A stretch of 24,962 nucleotides of DNA from positions 1-24,962 of IMG/VR virus record IMGVR_UViG_3300047379_000111. One strand, written 5' to 3'. Positions 7,313 through 16,596 of this stretch are shown here, one piece after another (position 1 is the stretch's first letter; each line of letters starts with the position of its first letter). A model generated the notes under the pieces. It saw nothing but the letters and a program-made list of their open reading frames with translations. It did no database searches and was not told the origin of the DNA. The position numbers and the translations under genes are program-made. The stretch comes from a virus.

Positions 7313-8299
7313 ATGACTCGGCAGAACATATCAACTGGCACTTTTGCTAACGATGGAAGCGGTGATACGCTTCGTCAAGCTGGTCAAAAGATTAATGAAA
7401 ATTTTGTTGAGCTATACAATAAACTTGGAGGAGATAGTGATACTCTGACAGGTTCTTTGACTGTTGCTGGTGGAGGTCTTCTTTTTGAAGGCGAGACTGA
7501 TGATACAAACGAAACAATTTTAAATGCTCAGGATCCTTCACAGGATAATACTATAACTTTGCCAAATACTTCTGGTAATGTTGTGCTTGACTCGGCCACA
7601 CAAACTCTATTAAATAAAACATTAACAAGTCCTACATTAAAAACTCCGCGCATTAATGATACATCATCGACTCATAACTATTTTGTTACTGTATCTGAAT
7701 TAGCAGCAGATAGAAATATTAATTTACCTATTTTAGCAGCTGACGATGTTTTAGTATTTAATGATCACGCTGCAACTCTGACAAATAAAACTCTTACGAC
7801 TCCAACAGTATCTCAGCCAAAAATTAGTGGCTACATTGCGGATGTTAACGGAGCTGAAGTTTTTGGTATTACTTCAATAGGAAGTGCAATTAATTATGTT
7901 GGTGTGCAAAATGCTGCTACCGGAACTAATCCTGTTTTAAGTGCGAATGGAGATGATCCTAACGTTAATTTAAACATGGCAGGCAAGGGTACTGGATCAG
8001 TAGAAATTGATAAAGGCGCACATGGCGTTTCTACAATTACGGCTACTGGAGCTGCGGATACTTCTAAATCGTTTATTCTATCTAATTCAGCAACACCAAT
8101 ATCTGTTTCTGTAGCTGACGGTACAACGGTAGGAGAATATAAGATATTTACAAATAAGAATGCTGGTGCTGCTACTATCACTCCAGCCAATTTTGGACCG
8201 GGAACTAGCATAGCTTTGAATAACAATCAAGGTTGTCATATGATTTGGGATGGTGGAAATTGGCAGTTGATTGGTAACAATGGCGGAACAGTGAGCTAG
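7313..8299 (+). CDS. Fiber-like structural protein
   Basis: This 328-residue protein is preceded by GAGGT seven bases before the ATG. The first 40 residues, including 'GDTLRQAGQKINENFVELYN', form an N-terminal motif shared by many marine phage fiber or neck proteins and probably anchor it to the particle. The middle holds two 'LNKTLTSPTLKTPRI / LTNKTLTTPTVSQPKI' repeats (about residues 102-117 and 155-170), typical of beta-rich shaft segments. The last 130 residues include 'NMAGKGTGSVEIDKGAHGVS' and end in 'CHMIWDGGNWQLIGNNGG', a compact beta domain often closing such fibers. A T4 gp9/wac-type role is possible, but no specific homologue is recognised. Confidence 0.7.
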   Translation: MTRQNISTGTFANDGSGDTLRQAGQKINENFVELYNKLGGDSDTLTGSLTVAGGGLLFEGETDDTNETILNAQDPSQDNTITLPNTSGNVVLDSATQTLLNKTLTSPTLKTPRINDTSSTHNYFVTVSELAADRNINLPILAADDVLVFNDHAATLTNKTLTTPTVSQPKISGYIADVNGAEVFGITSIGSAINYVGVQNAATGTNPVLSANGDDPNVNLNMAGKGTGSVEIDKGAHGVSTITATGAADTSKSFILSNSATPISVSVADGTTVGEYKIFTNKNAGAATITPANFGPGTSIALNNNQGCHMIWDGGNWQLIGNNGGTVS

Positions 8300-8309
8300 G
8301 GAATCTAAA

Positions 8310-9689
8310 ATGGTTGCAATTATTACAGATAGATTTAAGAAACAAATTCTAAATGATCTTTTTACAGATGTCACTGATTCAGCTGACACATACTATATTG
8401 CTATTGGTAGATCGCAAGATTGGAATGCTACAGACGTAGCCGTAACACCTACTAATACAGCAAAGACTGAAAGAGATTTTAGATCTAGTATGCAAGCAAT
8501 GAAAAAAGGTGAAGATGTTTCTTATGTGATTCCTCGTTACAACTGGTCTTCAGGTACAATTTATTCTGGATATGATGATCATGTTCAAGGTTATCCAACA
8601 AATGGATATTATGTTATGACTGACGAACTTGCTGTATTCTTATGCCTACAACAAGGGCGGGATGCACAAGGAAATGCAGTTGCTTCTACTATTAAACCAT
8701 CGGGATCATCACTAGATCCTCTTACTACTTCAGATGGTTATGTATGGAAATATCTCTATGGCCAAACTGCTTTGCGGTCAACAAAGTTTACATCGGCTAA
8801 TTATATTCCTGTACAATTTATCGACTCAGCTGGTGCATCGGCTCCAGCTCTTGAGCAAGAACAAAAAACGATTCAAAATGCTGCAATTCCAGGTCAGGTC
8901 GTAGGAGTTAAAATAGACAATGGCGGTTCAGGATATACATCTGCGCCAACTGTCGGATTTACTGGTAATGGTACAAGATCTCCGATAGCTACGGCTACGG
9001 TTTACAATGGTGCAATTGTAAAAATCGAGATGAATGATTCAGGCACAGGAAAGGCCTTTGGCGCTGGATATGATTATGGATCAGTAACATTTTCTGGTGG
9101 AGGTGGTACAGGAGCACACGGCCGGATGATATTAGCTCCAGATGCTGGAATAGGTGCCGATCCAAGAGAAGATTTAAGATCTACCGCTCTTATGTTTAAT
9201 ACTAAGCTTGAAGGTGATGAAAATAATGCATTAATTACAAGCAACGATTTTAGGCAGGTAGGACTTATTAAAAATCCAGTAGAAACAGATTCAGCATCAA
9301 CCGGTGCATTATTCACTGCTCCTGCAGGTAATGTTTTAAATAAATTAAAGTTTGGTTCTATTGCACAAAATTTTAGTGAAGATAAAACCATTCAAGGATC
9401 TACAACAGCTGCAAAAGCATATGTAGATAAATTCGATTCAAACTATGTTTGGTATCATCAAACTGATTCCACCGGTTTTCTTTTATTTCAAGAAGGTGAG
9501 ACAGTTACTGAGTTAGACGGTAATGGTGAAGGCATTCTTGATTCTGCATCAGTTGATGGAGATAATGATGCATATACTAAATCTACAATAAAACCTTTCT
9601 CTGGAACACTATTATATGTAGATAATAGGGCTGCGATTGAAAGAGATCCAAACCAAACCGAAGACATTAAAGTTATTATTCAGCTGTAA
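8310..9689 (+). CDS. 8: Baseplate wedge protein gp8
   Basis: This 459-residue protein matches the gp8 family. The N-terminus 'IITDRFKKQILNDLFTDV' with 'YYIAIGRSQDW', and 'SDGYVWKYLYGQTALRSTKF' at about 141-160, are the usual landmarks. T4 gp8 has 334 residues; the excess is explained largely by a glycine-rich insert at about 204-272 with the pattern 'GGSGYTSAPTVGFTGNG' and 'VTFSGGGGTGA', a beta module found in several phage structural proteins. gp8 is a dimer at the outer wedge that helps bind gp6 and gp7 during assembly. An AGGGA site precedes the ATG. It lies 9 bases before the giant baseplate gene. gp8 identity is firm; the role of the insert is unknown. Confidence 0.88.
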   Translation: MVAIITDRFKKQILNDLFTDVTDSADTYYIAIGRSQDWNATDVAVTPTNTAKTERDFRSSMQAMKKGEDVSYVIPRYNWSSGTIYSGYDDHVQGYPTNGYYVMTDELAVFLCLQQGRDAQGNAVASTIKPSGSSLDPLTTSDGYVWKYLYGQTALRSTKFTSANYIPVQFIDSAGASAPALEQEQKTIQNAAIPGQVVGVKIDNGGSGYTSAPTVGFTGNGTRSPIATATVYNGAIVKIEMNDSGTGKAFGAGYDYGSVTFSGGGGTGAHGRMILAPDAGIGADPREDLRSTALMFNTKLEGDENNALITSNDFRQVGLIKNPVETDSASTGALFTAPAGNVLNKLKFGSIAQNFSEDKTIQGSTTAAKAYVDKFDSNYVWYHQTDSTGFLLFQEGETVTELDGNGEGILDSASVDGDNDAYTKSTIKPFSGTLLYVDNRAAIERDPNQTEDIKVIIQL

Positions 9690-9698
9690 GGCAATTAA

Positions 9699-12600
9699 AT
9701 GGCGAACAAATTTACAGATAAGATCTTTAGCGATACGTATAAAGACGACTATAAAGATAGCGACAACTATTATAGAATTTTATTTAATTCTGGTAAAGCT
9801 TTGCAAGCACGCGAACTTACTCAGATGCAAACTATTATTCAAAAAGAGATGGAGCGATTTGGTAGAAACGTTTTTAAGGAAGGAGCCTCTGTTAATCCGG
9901 GCGGACCTACGCTTAATACGAGATACGAGTTTATTAAATTAGACACGAGCACTAACACTCTACCAGCTGATCTTTCTACAATTATCAATGACGAATTTAT
10001 TGGCCAAACGTCTGCATTTAAAGTCGTTGTATTAGAAGCCATTGCTGCAACTGCTTCAGATCCTGCTACAGTATACATTCGATATACAGACACGCTTAGC
10101 GCTACATCAGATTTTTCTCAATCGCAGCGAGTAACAGCCGGTGAAAATATTGTTGGTACCGTGTCAGGTGTAACTCTCACTGTGCAAACTACAGATACAA
10201 CTGCGAATCCTGCAACTGGATTTGGTTCACGTATCTCTATAGATCGTGGAGATTTCTTTACGCAGGGTCATTTTGTATTTGCTGAAAAACAATCAAAAAT
10301 TCTTAGTAAGTATACTTCATTGCCCACAGCAACAGTAGGGTTTAAAGTACAACAGGACATTGTTTCTTCTACTGACGCAGAAGCTTTGTATGATAATCAA
10401 GGTGCAACACCTAATACTTCTGCCCCAGGCGCAGATCGTTATAGAATTCGTTTAGTATTAGCAACACAAGATGAGATAGATTCTGACGAAAACTTTGTAT
10501 ATTTTTGTAGAGTCATTAATGGTAATATATTTGACGTTGTAAGTGGACACAATGCGTTTAAATCTATTGAAGATCGTATGGCTCAACGTACAAACGATAT
10601 TAATGGTGACTTTATTATTAATCCATTTCTGCTTCAACATGAAGAAGATTCTAATGCTAATTTCTTGAGAGCTGTGGTTTCTCCGGGCCTAGCATACGTT
10701 AATGGTTACAGAGCAGAAAAAACTTACACTACAAGACTTCGTGTACCAAAAGCACAAGATACGACTACATTAGATAACCAGGTGGTGGCAGCTAATTACG
10801 GTAATTATGTAGTTATTAGTACTATGGTAGGTACCCCAAACATTGACGTGTTTCAGGTTCGTAACTTAAGATCTGCAACCGGGCATGGCGGTTCTACTAT
10901 TGGTACTTGTCGTGCAAGATATATTGAAGAAGACGCAATAGCAGGAGCAAATTTTAAACTATACATCTTCGATGTTGTTATGAATGCCGGTCAAAAGTTT
11001 TCTGACGTACGATCTATTGGTGCATCAGCCGGCGACTATGCAGATATTTTACTAGATAACGGTGAAGCAATTCTAAATGATATTGGTAATAACAACTTAC
11101 TATTTAGCTTACCGTTTGCTAGACCAAAAACATTATCAGATATTTCTCTTGAAGTACAGCGTAAATTTAACGCTTCTTTTGACGCCTCGGGTCAGGCAAC
11201 TCTTACATTAACGGCAACTGGCGAAACTTTCTCAAATACATCTGATTGGATTATATCCGTAGACTCAAGTGGTTCTATTATTAGTAACGATGTTTCTATA
11301 TCAGGTGCTGGTACACAAGCCGCAACTCTTTCTAGTGGTCCTACAAACTCTAATGTTGAGGTCATCGTTAAAGTTAATAAGGCAAACGGTTCAGTACGAA
11401 CTAAAACATTACTTGAAACTACAGTAACTGGTGTCGTAGAGTCTGATGGTGCTGGTCTTAAATTTTTAGAATTAGAAAAGCCAGACTTGTTTAAGTTAGA
11501 TCGTTTACGCGATTCAGATTCTGATGGTGCCAATAGACTAGGTGACTTTATTGTCGACAATGGTCAGCGTGATAACTGGTACTCACCATCTCGTGTAATT
11601 CTTAAAGGTAATAAAACACCTCCGTCTGGTAATTTGTTTGCACGGTTTAGATACTTTCAGCATGGTGCTTCTGGCGATTTCTTTGCAACTAACTCATATA
11701 CCGGTCAGGTTGCATATGGTGATATTCCATCGCACAGACTAAATGATGGAACTAAAGTTGAACTAAGAGACGTACTAGATTTTAGACCACGTAAGACAGA
11801 TAAAGACTCTGACTTTACTGGTGGTACTGCTCGTATTAACGAACTACCAACAAATACAGATCTTATAACTACGGATGCAGAATTTTATCTGCCGCGTTTT
11901 GATCGTTTAGTTATAGACCAAGATGCTAATTTAATAGTATTGCAAGGGCGATCTGATTTACAACCACAATATCCAGATGTAGCTGCAAATCAATTATTGC
12001 TATATGATATTGGTATGGCGCCATTTACAATTAGTGATTCTGACATTGGTGCTATTCCTATTGATAACAAAAAATTCGCTATGGGTGACATATCTTCTAT
12101 AGAGAAAAAAGTAGATAATCTTTTCGAATTGACTACCTTGTCTTTATTAGAACAAGGGTTATCTAACTTTACTGTATTTGATTCTACTGGAAATGATAGA
12201 ACAAAAGCTGGATTCTTGGTTGATAACTTTCAAGATCAATTAGCAACAGGATTTGATAACGTAGAATATAAAGCATCAATTGATCCTAAAGCTCAGATAT
12301 TAAGACCGTCTTTTACTGAAGAAAATATTAAACTAATTTATGATTCTGATCTTTCTACGAATACTATTATCAAAGGCGATAACATATATGCCAAGTATAC
12401 TGAAATAGATTATTTAAATCAGCCACAAGTTTCTGGAACAATGAACATAAACCCATTTAATGTGATTACAAATATGGGTCAAGTTACACTTTCTCCTGCA
12501 TCTGATGATTGGAGAGAAACAAGACGAACCGCAGATAATATAATTAGCGGTGGTACAGAAACAAGAATTAGTGGTAGTCAAGCACAGTTATTTAACAACT

Positions 12601-14951
12601 CGCAGTGGAACTGGGGTGGAACACAAGTAGGAGATACGAGATCTCAAGGTCTTGGATCTTCAGTATCAACTGGTACTCAAACACAATCATTTACAGGTAA
12701 TGGTGCATCAGGAAACTGGAGATCTCAGGCGGTTAGAACTGAAACAAGTAATGTTACTACAGTTACGACACGAACAGCGGTTGCTAGAGTTTCTTCTTTT
12801 TCAACTATACGAACCGTAGTCGGTGATCGAGTGGTTGATGTTGCAATGATTCCATTTATGAGATCACGCCGTGTAAGTTTTAAAGCTGAAGGACTAAAAC
12901 CAAATCACAGGTTCTTCCCATTCTTTGATGGTGTAGATGTAAGTAACTGGACACGGTCCGGATCATTTACGCGCATTGCTACTACTGATAATGAAGCTGG
13001 TAATAGATACGATAGAAACTCCGGACATCCAGACGGCGGTGGAACGTCATTATTCTCTGATGCCGAAGGTAAAGTTGAAGGTGAACTGTTTATTCCAAAC
13101 AGTGACACATTAAGATTCCGTACTGGTGTACGAGAATTTAAATTATTAGATATTACTTCTAATAATGAAGAAGCTGCTACTTCTATAGGTGTTACTACGT
13201 ATGCTGCTCAAGGTGTTTTAGAAACTCAGCAGCGAACAGTGAGATCTACAAGAATTAGAAATGTTACATCAAGCGAACAAACCTCATCTGCTTCTACCAT
13301 CAGCGGACGTAATTCAACAACATCTACTACAGCTTGGAATGTTGTAACAGGAGAACGTCGTGTCGACGGAATTCAAGTAACGCCTCCACGCACAGTAAGA
13401 CAAGCAGATCCACTCGCGCAAACATTCTTTGTATCAGATCAAGACGGCGTATTCATTACAAGTGTCGATATTTACTTTCAAAGTAAAGATACTACAATAC
13501 CAGCTCAGGTGCAAATAAGACCGACAGTGAATGGTGTTCCTGCGTCTGATGAGATTATGCCTGGTTCTGTATTATTTAAATCGCCAGCGCAAATTAATGT
13601 ATCTTCTGATGCGACAGTGGCTACAACATTCACGTTTGAAGAACCAGTATTCTTGATGCCTTATGAAGAATACTCTATTGTACTCTTAGCTGAATGCGAT
13701 AGCTATAATGTCTATATAGCAGAAACAGAACAGTTTATATTAAACTCTACTGAGAAACGTATTACATCTCAGCCTGCTATGGGATCGTTATTTAAATCGC
13801 AAAACGGCTCTACCTGGGAACCAGATCAGTCAAAAGATTTAATGTTTAAACTAAAACGAGCAAACTTTTCTACTACTGGTTCAAGTATTATTATGAGAAA
13901 CGGTACAGTTCCGCTCAGGCTTTTAGATACTGATCCTATTACTACAACTCAAGGCGATGCTACGATTCAAATTAATCACGAAGATCATGGATTTAGTGTT
14001 GGTGATGATGTAAAGATATATGGATTTGATTCTGCGCTCTTTTATTCCGGTTTAGTTGGTACACAGTATATGGGAACAAGACCAATTACAGCTGCTGATC
14101 ACGATAACTTTACGGTAGAAGCTAGCAATACGGCAACGCTTACTAAATCAATCGGCGGTACTGCAATCTTAAATAGCCAAAACATTCCGTTTGAAGAAGT
14201 ATGGCCTTATGTAGAAACTAATATTCCGCAATCAACTTCTATTGCAGTGTCTGGTAAATTTATATCAGGCGTTTCAACTGCAGGATCTGAAACTCCATAT
14301 TCTCAAGATCCAGCATTTGGTCCTTTGGCTCTTCGAAACAGAAATGTGTTTAGTACTCCAAAAGTTATTGCTGCTGATTATATTGAAAACACAAACTTAC
14401 CTACCGGAGAAAAGTCAGCTACGATTAAAGTTGATTTAACAACTGCTTCGCCTTATGTTTCTCCTGTGATCGATATGCAAAGAGCCTCATTATGGTTGAC
14501 ACATAATAGAATTGATAACGCAGATTCTGCCGGATCTGGCTTAAGCAACATTAATACTCCACTTAATCTTGTCGCTGAGACAGATAAAACTGGTGGAACA
14601 ATTATAGCTAAACATGTTACAAGACCTGTTACACTAGCATCTGCCGCAGTAGGATTAAAAGTTATACTTGGTGCAAACCGGCCGTCTGTTTCAGATTTTG
14701 AAGTTTACTTTAAGGTAATAAGCGATGATGCTAGATTTGAAGATGCCTCATGGCAAGAAGTAAGTAAAGAACAAAACTTACCATCGGATGAAAATCCTAA
14801 CGTGTTTAGAGATTATGAGTATCTTGTTGGTGGACCCGGTGGACTAGCTGTTCCATTCAACCGGTTTGTTCTTAAGATTGTAATGAAATCTTTTAACAAC
14901 GCTAAAGTTCCAACGTTTAAAGATTTAAGAGTAATAGCATTGGCGGTATAG
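9699..14951 (+). CDS. Giant DUF4815-type, gp10-like baseplate/tail protein
   Basis: At 1750 residues this is the largest gene in the window. The N-terminus, 'YYRILFNSGKALQARELTQM' followed by 'FGRNVFKEGASVNPGG', is the DUF4815 signature of marine T4-like phages. Around residues 960-1050 is a Ser/Thr/Gln-rich stretch. It is followed by the conserved block 'MIPFMRSRRVSFKAEGLKPN' and 'RFFPFFDGVDVSNW', and later by 'DPLAQTFFVSDQDGVFITSV' with 'VFLMPYEEYSIVLLAE', a beta-sandwich domain of baseplate pin-like proteins. There is no signal peptide or membrane segment. The position after gp8 is where T4 has gp9 and gp10, so it probably forms the baseplate periphery and the fiber attachment platform. 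The exact T4 equivalence is uncertain. Confidence 0.8.
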   Translation: MANKFTDKIFSDTYKDDYKDSDNYYRILFNSGKALQARELTQMQTIIQKEMERFGRNVFKEGASVNPGGPTLNTRYEFIKLDTSTNTLPADLSTIINDEFIGQTSAFKVVVLEAIAATASDPATVYIRYTDTLSATSDFSQSQRVTAGENIVGTVSGVTLTVQTTDTTANPATGFGSRISIDRGDFFTQGHFVFAEKQSKILSKYTSLPTATVGFKVQQDIVSSTDAEALYDNQGATPNTSAPGADRYRIRLVLATQDEIDSDENFVYFCRVINGNIFDVVSGHNAFKSIEDRMAQRTNDINGDFIINPFLLQHEEDSNANFLRAVVSPGLAYVNGYRAEKTYTTRLRVPKAQDTTTLDNQVVAANYGNYVVISTMVGTPNIDVFQVRNLRSATGHGGSTIGTCRARYIEEDAIAGANFKLYIFDVVMNAGQKFSDVRSIGASAGDYADILLDNGEAILNDIGNNNLLFSLPFARPKTLSDISLEVQRKFNASFDASGQATLTLTATGETFSNTSDWIISVDSSGSIISNDVSISGAGTQAATLSSGPTNSNVEVIVKVNKANGSVRTKTLLETTVTGVVESDGAGLKFLELEKPDLFKLDRLRDSDSDGANRLGDFIVDNGQRDNWYSPSRVILKGNKTPPSGNLFARFRYFQHGASGDFFATNSYTGQVAYGDIPSHRLNDGTKVELRDVLDFRPRKTDKDSDFTGGTARINELPTNTDLITTDAEFYLPRFDRLVIDQDANLIVLQGRSDLQPQYPDVAANQLLLYDIGMAPFTISDSDIGAIPIDNKKFAMGDISSIEKKVDNLFELTTLSLLEQGLSNFTVFDSTGNDRTKAGFLVDNFQDQLATGFDNVEYKASIDPKAQILRPSFTEENIKLIYDSDLSTNTIIKGDNIYAKYTEIDYLNQPQVSGTMNINPFNVITNMGQVTLSPASDDWRETRRTADNIISGGTETRISGSQAQLFNNSQWNWGGTQVGDTRSQGLGSSVSTGTQTQSFTGNGASGNWRSQAVRTETSNVTTVTTRTAVARVSSFSTIRTVVGDRVVDVAMIPFMRSRRVSFKAEGLKPNHRFFPFFDGVDVSNWTRSGSFTRIATTDNEAGNRYDRNSGHPDGGGTSLFSDAEGKVEGELFIPNSDTLRFRTGVREFKLLDITSNNEEAATSIGVTTYAAQGVLETQQRTVRSTRIRNVTSSEQTSSASTISGRNSTTSTTAWNVVTGERRVDGIQVTPPRTVRQADPLAQTFFVSDQDGVFITSVDIYFQSKDTTIPAQVQIRPTVNGVPASDEIMPGSVLFKSPAQINVSSDATVATTFTFEEPVFLMPYEEYSIVLLAECDSYNVYIAETEQFILNSTEKRITSQPAMGSLFKSQNGSTWEPDQSKDLMFKLKRANFSTTGSSIIMRNGTVPLRLLDTDPITTTQGDATIQINHEDHGFSVGDDVKIYGFDSALFYSGLVGTQYMGTRPITAADHDNFTVEASNTATLTKSIGGTAILNSQNIPFEEVWPYVETNIPQSTSIAVSGKFISGVSTAGSETPYSQDPAFGPLALRNRNVFSTPKVIAADYIENTNLPTGEKSATIKVDLTTASPYVSPVIDMQRASLWLTHNRIDNADSAGSGLSNINTPLNLVAETDKTGGTIIAKHVTRPVTLASAAVGLKVILGANRPSVSDFEVYFKVISDDARFEDASWQEVSKEQNLPSDENPNVFRDYEYLVGGPGGLAVPFNRFVLKIVMKSFNNAKVPTFKDLRVIALAV

Positions 14952-14952
14952 T

Positions 14953-15183
14953 ATGGATAAATATCAGAAAGTTAAAGGATCAGAATCTTTCTTTAGAGAT
15001 CCTAATAACGGAGCGGTATTAAATGTGAATTCGGATGAAATCAGAAGAGCAAAAAGTTTAAAGGCTGAGAGAAAAAAGAAAGCTTTAGAGTTTGAAGAAG
15101 TAAAAGATGATGTACAGACTATGAAACAAGATATGGCTGATATTAAAGGGTTACTAAAGAGATTGGTAGAAAAGAATGGCTAG
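14953..15183 (+). CDS. Small coiled-coil tail-associated protein
   Basis: This 76-residue, highly charged protein starts one base after the giant gene stops and overlaps the next gene by 8 bases (ATGGCTAG). Residues 10-27 hold 'SFFRDPNNGAVLNVNSDE', an opening seen in small proteins of marine T4-like phages. Residues 30-75 form a Lys/Glu-rich amphipathic helix with 'VKDDVQTMKQDMADIKGLLK', consistent with a coiled coil. No enzyme motif is present. It may be a connector or chaperone for the baseplate periphery; function unknown. Confidence 0.75.
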   Translation: MDKYQKVKGSESFFRDPNNGAVLNVNSDEIRRAKSLKAERKKKALEFEEVKDDVQTMKQDMADIKGLLKRLVEKNG

Positions 15184-15562
15184 AACATTTGTAGATTTAA
15201 ACGACCTCGTAAGTGCTTGGAGGGATAAGACTAACGAGATTAGTTATAAAGTCGGTGACCTTGTAAGTCTTACTACAACTGGCGATTCTGATTTAGTACA
15301 AGCAATAAACGAAATAGATGCTGATTTATCATCGCTTCAAACTCAAGTAGATGGATTTGCTTTTTTAGACTCTGCTCAGATGTTAAGTATTATCGGTGGT
15401 ACATTTCCGGTTAATACATCTGACTTAGCTGACTCGTGCGTTACTGAAGCAAAAATGGGAAATGATGCTATCACTAGTGTGCAATTAAAAAATCTACAAA
15501 CTTTAGTAATTTATGATTCCGCTGGGGCAACGTTAAAAACCTTATTTACAGCAGGTACGTAA
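15176..15562 (+). CDS. Small fiber-module structural protein
   Basis: This 128-residue protein resembles an isolated fiber head. Residues 8-45 ('DLVSAWRDKTNEISYKVGDL' through 'LVQAINEID') match a motif that starts many marine phage fibers. It ends in 'VIYDSAGATLKTLFTAGT', like the terminal segments of other structural proteins here. The ATG lies inside the stop region of the preceding gene, so translation is probably coupled. It may be a short adaptor or collar component. The fiber relationship is by pattern; function is not known. Confidence 0.7.
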   Translation: MARTFVDLNDLVSAWRDKTNEISYKVGDLVSLTTTGDSDLVQAINEIDADLSSLQTQVDGFAFLDSAQMLSIIGGTFPVNTSDLADSCVTEAKMGNDAITSVQLKNLQTLVIYDSAGATLKTLFTAGT

Positions 15563-15563
15563 C

Positions 15564-16583
15564 ATGGCAGTCGTGAGGCCAATGAAAAGAGTTGGCTCTG
15601 ATCTTGGAGTCATGACTTCAGCCGAAGTAACTCAAATCATTGATGAATGTATAAGATTATATGGCAATAGTCCTGGGGTAAGCTTAACTGTTACTCCAGA
15701 TGCTGCAGCAACATCTTATGAGCAAAAGCTAGGTACTCTTATTGACAGACGTATGCCAGCCGGTCCTGTTCAATCATCTTCTATTCCAAACGTTGCTGGT
15801 ACTAGTGTAGCTCCTTCTGCTTATATTGCCGTAAATTATATTAATACTTTACAAAGATACGAGTATGAATCTACTGCTTTTCCATATAAAGATCGTGCTG
15901 GCAGTTCATATCAAAGCTATTCTTATCCTGTATTTTATGACCACAATAGTAATTATATCAGAGCAATGAGTCGGGTAGATATATATGATACTTTTATTTC
16001 GCCGGCGCTTACGCGATTAGCGAGTGGAACCACGACTCCCGCTGATAATGCAGGAACATATTTTGTTGCAACTTCCACATTACAGCCAGATGCATCTTTA
16101 GTTTCTTCAACCCCTGTTGCAAAAGATACCATATCAGATATAACTGCTTTCGCAACTGGTAGTTTACCAGAAATTGTAGATCAGCCCGATGCAGCTGAGA
16201 CTAGTTGGTATTTACATCGCGTTAATACTCCATCCGAAGGTACAGTTCCTTTGCCTCTTACAATATTTGATGAAGGCTTAAAAACATTAGACAAACCTAA
16301 ATTTAGAGATATGCTTTTAGATTTAATGCTTTATTGGTCGTATGATCCTGCAGGTACTACTGACACGGCTATACGATATCAGTACGGCAATAGTTCTTAC
16401 CTTAGCGGACTTAGTATGAATACAAGAGGTTCCGGTATAACAGATACATATGTAGCAGGAACTGTTGAAAGAACTGATCAAAACGCACCTAATCCAAATG
16501 CGACTGCATATTACGCGCAACAAGTTCCAACCGGGACTGCGACAGTAGGAAGTACAAATTATTTAGGAATAGGTTTATTCTAA
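15564..16583 (+). CDS. Virion structural protein, unknown function
   Basis: This 339-residue protein starts one base after the preceding stop. It has no recognisable catalytic motif, signal peptide or membrane segment. It is rich in Ser, Thr, Tyr and Ala. Notable segments are 'GTLIDRRMPAGPVQSSSIPN' near residue 55, an aromatic mid-region 'SSYQSYSYPVFYDHNSNY', and a helical 'KFRDMLLDLMLYWSYDPAG' near residue 250. The composition and the location within a tail operon suggest a structural protein. I recognise no specific homologue. Confidence 0.7.
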   Translation: MAVVRPMKRVGSDLGVMTSAEVTQIIDECIRLYGNSPGVSLTVTPDAAATSYEQKLGTLIDRRMPAGPVQSSSIPNVAGTSVAPSAYIAVNYINTLQRYEYESTAFPYKDRAGSSYQSYSYPVFYDHNSNYIRAMSRVDIYDTFISPALTRLASGTTTPADNAGTYFVATSTLQPDASLVSSTPVAKDTISDITAFATGSLPEIVDQPDAAETSWYLHRVNTPSEGTVPLPLTIFDEGLKTLDKPKFRDMLLDLMLYWSYDPAGTTDTAIRYQYGNSSYLSGLSMNTRGSGITDTYVAGTVERTDQNAPNPNATAYYAQQVPTGTATVGSTNYLGIGLF

Positions 16584-16596
16584 TGAAAGGTATATT

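Noticed and set aside
7894-8226. 110-residue open frame on the minus strand
   Set aside because: It lies antisense to the fiber gene at 7313 and has no ribosome site or recognisable domain. Similar minus-strand frames (for example 5037-5315, 9074-9391, 11192-11560) are also shadows of + strand genes.
7313-8299. Assignment of the second fiber as fibritin (wac)
   Set aside because: There is no long coiled coil and no foldon-like C-terminus. Only a general fiber N-terminal motif is visible.
9637-9942. 101-residue + strand frame across the gp8/giant gene junction
   Set aside because: It overlaps two well-supported genes in another frame, and its product is Lys/Leu/Ile-rich low-complexity text.
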